From positions 136,825 to 200,824 of the forward strand of contig NZ_VIKW01000005.1 of assembly GCF_009711975.1 (NCBI RefSeq): a DNA stretch of 64,000 nt, read 5' to 3'. A program made the position numbers and the translations under genes. Under the pieces are notes generated by a model. The model saw only the letters and a list, made by a program, of their open reading frames with translations. It did not search any database and was not told the DNA's origin. The number at the start of each line of letters is the position of its first letter. The stretch's first letter is position 1. This document shows, piece after piece, positions 18,100-26,117 of this stretch. This DNA comes from Anabaena sp. UHCC 0204. GTDB lineage: Bacteria > Cyanobacteriota > Cyanobacteriia > Cyanobacteriales > Nostocaceae.

Positions 18100-19146
18100 C
18101 TAACTTTGCATAACAGCATCCAATAGTAACCCAGCCCCAAAACGGATAGGATCTGTGCAAGGTAGTTTAGTTTCTGCTATGATTTGAGCGATCGCATTTT
18201 TTGCCTCTACTTCCTCTAAATTCTTCGTATTCAACGCTATCCCCACCACAGGAACGTGCTTAAAAGCACCAGCAGCACTAGCCACAATTTCATACATCCG
18301 AATTACTTCCGGTAAAGGTGGAATCGGGATAGTGGGATTATTACGGTTATGAGTTTGTCCTGCTTGATGCACTAATATTAAATGTGTGGGTTGAGAACCC
18401 CGAATTAAAGGTAAAGTTGCCGTCGAGCCAGGGTGTAAAAGAGAACCTTGCCCTTCAATTTGCAGAATATCGTAATGTTGACCAAAACGCATTACCAACT
18501 GTTCTACAGCACCAGCCGCAAAGTCCACCCGCACAGCATCTAAAGCTACCCCTTCCCCTTCCAACATTAACCCAGTTTGACCGGTAGCCAAAAACTTAGA
18601 ACGTAAACCCCGCAACTTAGCCGCCCGGTGTAATTCCAGACTGGTGGACATTTTTCCAATCGCCATATCTGTCCCCACAGTCAAAACCCGCCGACAGGCC
18701 AGAGTTCGCGCCATTGCTGATGCTACATCTAAATTAGCTGGTTCTCTGCGGACATCCCAAATTAATTGTCCTGGTTTAAGGAGGGCGGTTAATTCCGGTA
18801 TATTTGCCATTGGTGTATGTAATCCATTTACCAAAGACATTCCCGCTTTCAGGGCATCTTTGATATCAGACCAATAATTATTCGGTACAGCACCACCTTT
18901 AGGCGCAATTCCAATTACTAAAACGTCTGGATTGTACTGTAGTGCTGCTGTTACAGATGCCACAATTGGCACATCTCGCTGAATACCTGTTAATTCTCCT
19001 AAACTTTTACCAACAGATTCTTGATCAATCACCGCGACAATTTGAGATTCACTGTAACGTAAAATTGATAAACCCGTCTTTCCCTGCAATCCTGTAATTC
19101 CTTCATGGAGAAGAATGGCTACTTTTTGATTAAGCGACAAACGCAC
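18100..19146 (-). CDS. DUF1611 protein, DgcN-like
   Basis: 348 aa. DUF1611 proteins have an N-terminal Rossmann-like domain (KVAILLHEGITGLQGKTGL) and a C-terminal P-loop-like domain (VLTVGTDMAIGKMSTSLEL). A characterised branch, DgcN, acetylates D-glutamate and works with the racemase DgcA to form N-acetyl-L-glutamate. Here the gene overlaps by 17 bases with an epimerase of the DgcA type just upstream in the same operon, which supports this reading. Other possible roles exist, since the family was long listed as unknown or NAD-dependent. LHTPMANIPEL and HQAGQTHNRN are conserved-looking blocks. Substrate is inferred from neighbours. Confidence 0.8.
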   Translation of the reverse strand: MRLSLNQKVAILLHEGITGLQGKTGLSILRYSESQIVAVIDQESVGKSLGELTGIQRDVPIVASVTAALQYNPDVLVIGIAPKGGAVPNNYWSDIKDALKAGMSLVNGLHTPMANIPELTALLKPGQLIWDVRREPANLDVASAMARTLACRRVLTVGTDMAIGKMSTSLELHRAAKLRGLRSKFLATGQTGLMLEGEGVALDAVRVDFAAGAVEQLVMRFGQHYDILQIEGQGSLLHPGSTATLPLIRGSQPTHLILVHQAGQTHNRNNPTIPIPPLPEVIRMYEIVASAAGAFKHVPVVGIALNTKNLEEVEAKNAIAQIIAETKLPCTDPIRFGAGLLLDAVMQS

Positions 19147-20182
19147 TATGTTTCACTCCCAAACCAGGTAAATTATTCGGTAAAACTCGCCCATTTTCTA
19201 CGACTGCACCAGTAAAAGGATCATCAATTAAATTTAAGTGACTGTCTAAATCCAAATAATCAGCTAGTGGTGCAAGTTGTAATGCGGCGGTATTAGCCAG
19301 AGAACTATCAGAATAACAGCCAAACATGACTTGTAAATTATGGGCTTTGGCTGTATGCACCATTCTCATAGCCTGGGTTATACCCCCAGATTTCATTAAC
19401 TTGATATTAATTCCATCTACATGATCTGCTAATTGGGGAATATCAGCACTGGTAAAACAACTTTCATCCACAAAAATTGGTAACGGGGAATTTTTTTGCA
19501 AATTAGCTAAATTTGCTTCTTCACCTCTGGCTAGAGGTTGTTCTACATACTTTATCCCTAAGTCAGCTAACCAACCACACATATTTATAGCATCCGCCAA
19601 ACTCCAACCACCATTAGCGTCAACAAACACATCTTTTCCTGCGGCTGCTTCCCATACCGCTAACAACATTTTTTGATCTGCTTCTATTCCCTCGGTTGAA
19701 CCTAATTTTACTTTTAATAACTGCACATCCATAAATTGTAACCAGTCTTGCGTCCTGGCCTTTGCACCTGCTGGGGAATTAATACCAATTGTTACAGAAG
19801 TGGGAGCGATCGCATTTTTATCTAGTCCCCAAAGTTTCCACAATGGTAAATCCACCCGCTTACCCAACCAATCATGTAATGCCATATCCACAGCCGCTTT
19901 AACGGCGGAAGGAATTTGCATTCGTTCTAATACTGCCTCAATTTCTTGCCGTTGCCAAGGGCTAAATTTTTGTAAAATCGGTGTAATTTGCTGCAAACCC
20001 TCTTGGATTTTCTCAGTAGATTGCCTATGGTTGCCCACACCAAAAGGAGATGCTTCTCCCCAACCCACAATTCCCTCTTGGGCAATTTGTAACCAGATAT
20101 TTGTCGTTTGTGCTGTTGTCCCTCTACTAATGGTTAAGGGAAATCGCTTGTTAACGGTAAAGCTTTGAAAATTTATTTGCAT
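19130..20182 (-). CDS. enolase-superfamily epimerase (dipeptide epimerase / DgcA-like)
   Basis: 350 aa. A muconate-lactonising-type enolase-superfamily enzyme: the KVKLG catalytic Lys segment, DANGGW with a metal-binding Asp, the EQP motif, and VDESCFTSADIP and GINIKLMKSGG in the barrel. Relatives are L-Ala-D/L-Glu epimerases that recycle peptidoglycan peptides; the DgcA branch racemises N-acetyl-D-glutamate. Overlap with the DUF1611 gene favours the second role, but sequence alone does not separate them. It is the first gene of a two-gene operon; an array of GTCAGTT heptamers lies just upstream. Confidence 0.87.
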   Translation of the reverse strand: MQINFQSFTVNKRFPLTISRGTTAQTTNIWLQIAQEGIVGWGEASPFGVGNHRQSTEKIQEGLQQITPILQKFSPWQRQEIEAVLERMQIPSAVKAAVDMALHDWLGKRVDLPLWKLWGLDKNAIAPTSVTIGINSPAGAKARTQDWLQFMDVQLLKVKLGSTEGIEADQKMLLAVWEAAAGKDVFVDANGGWSLADAINMCGWLADLGIKYVEQPLARGEEANLANLQKNSPLPIFVDESCFTSADIPQLADHVDGINIKLMKSGGITQAMRMVHTAKAHNLQVMFGCYSDSSLANTAALQLAPLADYLDLDSHLNLIDDPFTGAVVENGRVLPNNLPGLGVKHSAFVA

Positions 20183-20190
20183 AAATATAT

Positions 20191-20330
20191 AGTTGTCAGT
20201 GGTCAGTGGTCAGTGGTCAGTTGTCCGTTGTCAGTTGTCAGTTGTCAGTTGTCAGTTGTCAGTTGTCAATTGTCCGTTGTTCGTTGTCAGTTATCAGTTG
20301 TCCGTTGTCAATTGTCAATTGTCAATTGTT
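20191..20330. repeat. heptamer tandem array (GTCAGTT)n
   Basis: About 140 bases of imperfect head-to-tail heptamers, GTCAGTT with variants GTCAGTG, GTCCGTT and GTCAATT, upstream of the epimerase and before ftsH. Complement of the array at 8246-8311. Confidence 0.93.
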
Positions 20331-20482
20331 GAACCGTCACCTTCTTCTCTGTCACCTGTCAATAGTTAGGTCTGGCAGTTAAACTAGATAGGAGAACTGT
20401 AATTTCTACAAATGGCCATTTCTGAGACAAAAGGGCATAAAACATCCTCTCAGCTTTTGCTAATAGATAAAAGGTAAATTTT

Positions 20483-22369
20483 ATGAGAAATTTCGACAAA
20501 AAAGGTCTAATGAACCAGCGTCATGTTTTAACTGGAGTTGTAGCGGCTGGGTTGATGATGTTGCCGGGAGCATTCGGTAGTAGTTCTGCATTAGCGCAGC
20601 AAAAAACAGAGCGTAACACTTTAAGCTATGGAGAATTAATCCAGAAGGCTGATAAAGGGGAAATTAAAAAGGTAGAGTTGGATCAAGTTGAGCAGACAGC
20701 TAGGGTTTATTTAGCTGGACAAAAGCCAGATACACCTCCTTTACAGGTACGACTTTTAAATCAAAATCCGGAGTTAATTAATAAACTTAAAGAAAAAAAC
20801 GTTGATTTTGGCGAAGTTTCCTCTGCTGGTAATAGAGCCGCTGTTGGGTTGTTAATCAATCTAATGTGGATTTTACCACTGGTGGCTTTAATGCTGTTGT
20901 TCCTGCGTCGTTCAGCAAATGCTTCTAACCAAGCTATGAGTTTCGGTAAATCTCGCGCTCGGTTTCAAATGGAAGCAAAAACGGGGGTGAAATTTGATGA
21001 TGTCGCTGGAGTCCAAGAAGCAAAAGAAGAATTACAAGAAGTTGTTACCTTCCTAAAACAGCCAGAAAAATTTACGGCTGTGGGAGCAAAAATTCCCAAA
21101 GGTGTGCTGTTAGTTGGACCGCCGGGAACTGGGAAAACTTTACTCGCAAAAGCGATCGCCGGTGAAGCAGGTGTACCATTTTTCAGTATGTCTGGTTCGG
21201 AATTTGTAGAAATGTTTGTCGGTGTGGGCGCTTCCCGTGTCCGTGACTTGTTCAAAAAAGCTAAAGATAATGCTCCTTGTTTGATCTTTATTGATGAAAT
21301 TGACGCAGTAGGTAGACAACGGGGTGCTGGTATTGGTGGTGGTAATGATGAACGGGAACAAACCCTCAACCAACTATTAACAGAAATGGATGGTTTTGAA
21401 GGGAATACGGGAATTATTATTATTGCTGCTACTAACCGCCCAGATGTCCTAGATTCAGCTTTGTTACGTCCCGGACGCTTTGATAGACAGGTGATTGTGG
21501 ATGTCCCAGATTTGAAAGGAAGACAGGATATTTTGACAGTCCATGCTCAAAATAAGAAGATTGATCCTACTGTATCCTTAGAAGCGATCGCTCGCAGAAC
21601 TCCTGGTTTTACTGGCGCAGATTTAGCTAATTTACTCAACGAAGCTGCTATTCTCACAGCCAGAAGACGCAAAGAAGCTGTTACCGATTTAGAAATTGAT
21701 AATGCCATAGATAGAGTAGTTGCCGGTATGGAAGGAACTGCTTTAGTAGATAGCAAAAATAAACGCCTGATTGCTTACCACGAAGTCGGACACGCTTTGG
21801 TAGGTACTTTAGTCAAAGGTCATGATCCTGTACAAAAAGTTACTCTTATTCCTAGAGGACAAGCATTAGGTTTAACTTGGTTTACTCCCAATGAAGAACA
21901 AGGTTTAATTTCCCGTTCCCAAATTTTAGCCCGAATTGCCGCTGCTTTGGGCGGTCGGGCAGCAGAAGAAATCGTCTTTGGGAAAGCGGAAGTTACCACA
22001 GGTGCAGGAAATGACTTACAACAAGTTACCAATATGGCACGACAAATGGTAACTAAATTTGGGATGTCTGATTTGGGTCCGGTTTCTTTGGAAAATCAAA
22101 ATAATGAGGTATTTTTAGGGCGTGACTGGATGAATAAATCAGAATATTCTGAGGAAATCGCCGCTAAAATTGATGCCACAGTCAGGGAAATTATTAACCG
22201 CAGCTATGTTCAAGCTAAGGAACTACTACAAGAAAACCGTTTAATTTTAGAGCGTGTTGTAGATTTGCTCATAGAACAAGAAACCATTGATGGTGATGTG
22301 TTCCGGACAATTGTCGCTGACTACTCTAAACTCCAAGTCACTAATGAGCAGGTAGCCGTACCTTATTAG
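20483..22369 (+). CDS. ftsH: ATP-dependent zinc metalloprotease FtsH
   Basis: 628 aa membrane protease that removes damaged membrane proteins (in cyanobacteria including photosystem II D1) and some soluble substrates. Two N-terminal membrane segments (about 13-32 and 115-135) enclose a lumenal domain, then the AAA module with Walker A GPPGTGKT (212-219), Walker [12 protein letters not shown] and the second region of homology, and the zinc site HEVGH (433-437). Length is normal. The N-terminus ([12 protein letters not shown]...ALAQQ) is typical of thylakoid FtsH. Cyanobacteria have several ftsH paralogues; which one this is I cannot say. Confidence 0.96.
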   Translation: MRNFDKKGLMNQRHVLTGVVAAGLMMLPGAFGSSSALAQQKTERNTLSYGELIQKADKGEIKKVELDQVEQTARVYLAGQKPDTPPLQVRLLNQNPELINKLKEKNVDFGEVSSAGNRAAVGLLINLMWILPLVALMLLFLRRSANASNQAMSFGKSRARFQMEAKTGVKFDDVAGVQEAKEELQEVVTFLKQPEKFTAVGAKIPKGVLLVGPPGTGKTLLAKAIAGEAGVPFFSMSGSEFVEMFVGVGASRVRDLFKKAKDNAPCLIFIDEIDAVGRQRGAGIGGGNDEREQTLNQLLTEMDGFEGNTGIIIIAATNRPDVLDSALLRPGRFDRQVIVDVPDLKGRQDILTVHAQNKKIDPTVSLEAIARRTPGFTGADLANLLNEAAILTARRRKEAVTDLEIDNAIDRVVAGMEGTALVDSKNKRLIAYHEVGHALVGTLVKGHDPVQKVTLIPRGQALGLTWFTPNEEQGLISRSQILARIAAALGGRAAEEIVFGKAEVTTGAGNDLQQVTNMARQMVTKFGMSDLGPVSLENQNNEVFLGRDWMNKSEYSEEIAAKIDATVREIINRSYVQAKELLQENRLILERVVDLLIEQETIDGDVFRTIVADYSKLQVTNEQVAVPY

Positions 22370-22662
22370 TTTTAGTTGTAGGGTGTGGTTCGGCAAGCTC
22401 ACCAACCACGTCAGATTGCATAAATTCTGCAAATAAACAGATTGTTGCCTTCTGACGCACCTTACCAATGTGCCAGTTGCATAAATCCAGACTCTTTTGA
22501 AATCACATCAAAAAAACTGTTCTAGAAAAATTTTTCACTGGTGGAGGGAAATTTGAATGCTATTTTATATACATACTGCTAAAAAGTAAATATATTCTGC
22601 GGAATACTATTGAGAAAACGATAGGATCACCAATTCTTAGTTAATTTAAGGAATCTACAACG

Positions 22663-23049
22663 ATGTCTGGTAATACGTCTTTTGATCAACTCCAACCAGC
22701 AAGTCAGCAACAAGCCACAGTGTATCTACCGTATATTCAGGGGAACAAGCGAAATTTATTACCCTATGCTATTAGTCTTTATCAAAAAGGCGTATTAGAA
22801 GGACACCGTAAAATTGAAGCCAGTGATAATATTTCCTTTGTTGCTACTTGGAATGTTGCCACCTTACCCTCCGATTTAACTCGTTGCCGGATGCAGTTTG
22901 ATACTGATTCTGATCTAACTTATGAAGTAATGATGGCTAGTTTTGAATTTATTAATTTTTTGATTGAACTGATGGAAAATTATAAGCGCCATCGCATTAC
23001 TGATTTTTCTAAACCTTTTTACCGCAAATTATTACGCGCAGACGATTGA
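22663..23049 (+). CDS. ebsA: EbsA-like type IV pilus biogenesis protein
   Basis: 128 aa. Segments YLPYIQGNKRNLLPYAISLY, FVATWNVATLPSDLTRCRM and the C-terminal FSKPFYRKLLR match my recollection of EbsA, a cyanobacteria-specific protein needed for type IV pilus assembly and biofilm self-suppression in Synechococcus elongatus. Soluble, with no membrane segment. It is monocistronic, converges with dnaX and shares a terminator hairpin with it. Identification is by pattern memory, so moderate certainty. Confidence 0.7.
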   Translation: MSGNTSFDQLQPASQQQATVYLPYIQGNKRNLLPYAISLYQKGVLEGHRKIEASDNISFVATWNVATLPSDLTRCRMQFDTDSDLTYEVMMASFEFINFLIELMENYKRHRITDFSKPFYRKLLRADD

Positions 23050-23075
23050 GTCAAGATATCCCCTGACTCCTTTGA

Positions 23076-23094
23076 GGGCGGGGAAACCCCGCCC
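23076..23094. terminator. GC-rich hairpin between convergent ebsA and dnaX
   Basis: GGGCGGGG-AAA-CCCCGCCC, a perfect 8-bp stem with a 3-base loop, lies in the 48 bases between the two stops. It could stop transcription from both sides, though neither side has a long T-run. Confidence 0.55.
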
Positions 23095-23097
23095 CTA

Positions 23098-25023
23098 CTA
23101 AATATATTCATCATCAACGTAGGATTCATATATCTCAGTTGTTTCAGTAGCTGTCACAGAATTCGATAGATGGAAAGTATCATCTGTCATGCGGATGATT
23201 TCTCCAGAAAAGAATTTCGCTAAACTTTCCGCAGCTTTGACTACGCCATCATGATCCCAGTTTGATGGGGATGGTTGCACTGGTAGTGGAGAAATGGTTT
23301 TTACGGGCGCTGTGTTGGTAATAACAGGCTCAGTTTTTACCATTTCGGGTAACGGTGTAGGTACTGGCTGTGGTACGGCTGGAGGCGGTTGTGGAGTGGG
23401 TTGTGGAGTGGGGATTTGCTGGTTGTAAGTAGGTTGGGGTGGTTGTTGTACAGGGGGAGAAGTTTGTGGTGGTGGATTTCTCCTAGTTGAAGTAGGGTTT
23501 GCAGATGTGACTTTTTCTAAAGTGACTTGAATTTCCTGTTGGAAGGTTTGCCTAAAAGCTGTGATGATAATAGGTAAATAAGATTTTACTTTGTCAAACC
23601 AAACTGCTTTTACACCTATCCGGGCATGAGAACCATTGAACTCAATTAAATGGCACATTTGACCCAACAATGCTTGGGTGGGTAACTGTTGAATATGTCC
23701 ACGAACTTGCTGCCACAGTTGAGTTACGTCGTATTGTGAACCTTCTCCAACTGGTTGTACTGCTGCTGGTTGATTGTCAATAGGTGGAGGTGGTGCAGAT
23801 ACAGGTTCTGGGATGGGTGTTGGTGGTGAATGAGTTGGATATGTTGGTGGGGGTGCAGATACAGGAGGGTAAGCTGGGGTTACAGAGGTTGTATGAACTT
23901 GCTGGGGGATATTTACAGGTTGGATCTGAATATTGGCGCTGGGTAATAATCCCAGTAATGTTACTTCTAGCCATAAACGGGGTTGAGTGGTGTTTTTGAG
24001 TTGGACTTCTGCTGTTCTCAGGTGTTGTTGTCCTCGCAAGATTGTACTGATATCAAGTTTTTGGGCAAAGTTGACTAATGCTGTCCAGGTTGATTGAGTA
24101 CAAGCAACTAAATCTTGACGATTGGGAGCGGTTTTGGCTATTAGTAAATCTCGGTAAAAAGCGGCGAGGTTTTGGAGGATGATCAGGGGTTCTCGTCCTC
24201 GATCTAGGATTTTGCGAGTAGTATCTAAGACTATTTCGGCATGATCTTGAGCGATCGCTTCTAATAATCCAAATAGGTCTTTTTCACTGACTGAACCCAC
24301 TAAATCCCAAACTTTATCCGGTGTGACTTCCCCAGCGACTAAAGCTAATTGATCAAGTAAACTTTCTGCATCTCTTAATCCCCCTTGAGCAATTTGTCCA
24401 ACGAGGGTGAGGGAGTCATGAGCAATATTAATATTTTCGTTAGCAGCAATATAAGTTAAATGCTTTACCATCGCTTCTAACTGAATTCGTCTAAAATCAA
24501 ATCTTTGACAACGAGAAATAATTGTTGGTAATACCCGCTGTGGGTCTGTTGTGGCGAGGACAAAAACAACGTGCTTAGGTGGTTCTTCTAATGTTTTTAG
24601 TAACGCATTAAATGCTGCTGTACTTAACATATGACATTCATCAACCACATAAACTTTATAGCGGCATTGCATTGGGGCAAATTGCGCCCGTTCAATCAGT
24701 TCACGAATATTATCAACACCTGTATTACTGGCAGCGTCAATTTCAATAACATCTGTAGAATAGCCTTTAGTAATGCCCTGACAGATTTCACAAACGCCGC
24801 AGGGTTGTGGAGTTGGCTGATTTCCTTGGAGACAATTGAGAGATTTAGCGAGAATTCTAGCACTAGAAGTTTTTCCTGTACCTCTGGGGCCAGTGAACAA
24901 ATAAGCAGGGGCGATTTTCGCTGAAAGAATGGCGTTAGTCAGGGTAGTAGCGATCGCCTCTTGACCCACCAGTTCAGCAAAACTCTTTGGCCGATACTTA
25001 TGGTGCAGGGGTTCGTAAGACAT
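23098..25023 (-). CDS. dnaX: DNA polymerase III subunit gamma/tau DnaX
   Basis: 641 aa clamp-loader subunit. N-terminal YRPKSFAELVGQE, Walker A GPRGTGKTSSARI, a four-Cys zinc module (CLQGNQ...PCGVCEIC), Walker B VVDECHML and the sensor motif ATTDPQRVLPTIISRCQRF. After domain III (to about 370) comes a Pro/Gln/Thr-rich linker, a second folded segment (about 425-510), another proline-rich stretch and a cyanobacterial tail. There is no intein and no obvious programmed frameshift site. Convergent with ebsA. Confidence 0.96.
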   Translation of the reverse strand: MSYEPLHHKYRPKSFAELVGQEAIATTLTNAILSAKIAPAYLFTGPRGTGKTSSARILAKSLNCLQGNQPTPQPCGVCEICQGITKGYSTDVIEIDAASNTGVDNIRELIERAQFAPMQCRYKVYVVDECHMLSTAAFNALLKTLEEPPKHVVFVLATTDPQRVLPTIISRCQRFDFRRIQLEAMVKHLTYIAANENINIAHDSLTLVGQIAQGGLRDAESLLDQLALVAGEVTPDKVWDLVGSVSEKDLFGLLEAIAQDHAEIVLDTTRKILDRGREPLIILQNLAAFYRDLLIAKTAPNRQDLVACTQSTWTALVNFAQKLDISTILRGQQHLRTAEVQLKNTTQPRLWLEVTLLGLLPSANIQIQPVNIPQQVHTTSVTPAYPPVSAPPPTYPTHSPPTPIPEPVSAPPPPIDNQPAAVQPVGEGSQYDVTQLWQQVRGHIQQLPTQALLGQMCHLIEFNGSHARIGVKAVWFDKVKSYLPIIITAFRQTFQQEIQVTLEKVTSANPTSTRRNPPPQTSPPVQQPPQPTYNQQIPTPQPTPQPPPAVPQPVPTPLPEMVKTEPVITNTAPVKTISPLPVQPSPSNWDHDGVVKAAESLAKFFSGEIIRMTDDTFHLSNSVTATETTEIYESYVDDEYI

Positions 25024-25257
25024 GGAGACAGGTTTAAATCCGTATAGCTCTGGTGAATTTAGAGCTTTACCATTCTAACAACTCATGGCAATTTCCCTGA
25101 TAGATAGCCGCCAGTAAAGGATGATGTAAGTTAAACAACTATGAAAAATTAGCAAAAAGCTTGTATAGTCTGCTTTTTTAATTTTTAATTATTAATTTTT
25201 AATTCCACTCACGGGAGTCACCGACATGGCTAAAATTTGAATAAGCAACAAATATCA

Positions 25258-25968
25258 ATGGTGTATCAGATGCTCAAGCGGCTAATTCAATGGCTTAAAA
25301 AATTTTTCCGACGCTTGTTTGGTAGTCAGGAAAATCTCACCTCACGTCCAGAAAATATCCCCAAACAAGCAGCACCACCTCTGAGCGATACAGATTTAGA
25401 ATTTCTATTTACAGAACTTTTAGAAGGTGTTCATCAAGCCAAAGGACAGGCTTGGGCGCAAAAATGGTTACATAATCTTCAGCATCGTGTCAGCATAGAA
25501 CGCTGGTTGGAATGGCTAAATCGGTTTGGTGACAGATTATTAGCATCCTCCAAACCCCATAATGAATTAGCAGTTAGATTAGTTCAATTAGGTGAGTTAG
25601 GTGTTGGGGAAATCGGTAATCTGTCCTATGACATCGGCATGAAAGTGTTAACACGCAATCCAGGAGAACCGATTTGGGAATATGCTGGACCTGATGCAGT
25701 CCAAAATAATCCCCCAGCACCTCCGCAAGAGCCAGAAGACTCACCAGAGGGAGAATACAAAACTGTTACTCTAGAGGAGTTACTGATTATGTTGCAACAG
25801 GATGAACATTTGTGTCAACAAGTTGCCCAACAACTAGGGATAGAAACAGATAATCCAGAAGTGATTATTCAAGCCTTGGTGAATCAGTATAATGAGGCTA
25901 ATGAGTCTTCTACACAATCCAAGACTGAGGACACAGCAGAATTTTTGACTCCATCTCCTGATGACTAA
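25258..25968 (+). CDS. unknown protein sharing the N-terminal domain of the next gene
   Basis: About 236 aa. A basic amphipathic N-terminus (LKRLIQWLKKFFRRLFG) precedes a helical domain containing LEFLFTELLEGVHQAKGQAW, GDRLLASSKPHNELAVRLVQ and LGVGEIGNLSYDIGMKVL. Almost the same domain opens the TPR-CHAT gene that follows, so the two are paralogues by duplication. The C-terminal third is acidic. No catalytic residues are evident; the basic helix suggests membrane or nucleic-acid contact. The start is uncertain: ATG at 25258 is used, a TTG at 25237 and an ATG at 25270 are alternatives; the last aligns best with the paralogue. Function unknown. Confidence 0.75.
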   Translation: MVYQMLKRLIQWLKKFFRRLFGSQENLTSRPENIPKQAAPPLSDTDLEFLFTELLEGVHQAKGQAWAQKWLHNLQHRVSIERWLEWLNRFGDRLLASSKPHNELAVRLVQLGELGVGEIGNLSYDIGMKVLTRNPGEPIWEYAGPDAVQNNPPAPPQEPEDSPEGEYKTVTLEELLIMLQQDEHLCQQVAQQLGIETDNPEVIIQALVNQYNEANESSTQSKTEDTAEFLTPSPDD

Positions 25969-26117
25969 TTGCAGTAATTATGTTCTAATTGTTCAAAGTA
26001 GCTATCAGTATTTTTACGCGAGTAAATCTAGATTTTGTAGTCCATTCCGTAATTAATAATTTTTTTGACACAACGATAGCTACAATCTAGGAGAAAGAAA
26101 ACCCAATAAAGTGGCAG

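Noticed and set aside
20965-21369. Long open frame opposite ftsH
   Set aside because: It is the antisense shadow of the FtsH AAA domain, with no family match and no start signal.
23777-23999. Open frames in the Pro-rich part of dnaX
   Set aside because: They come from the low-complexity linker read in other frames.
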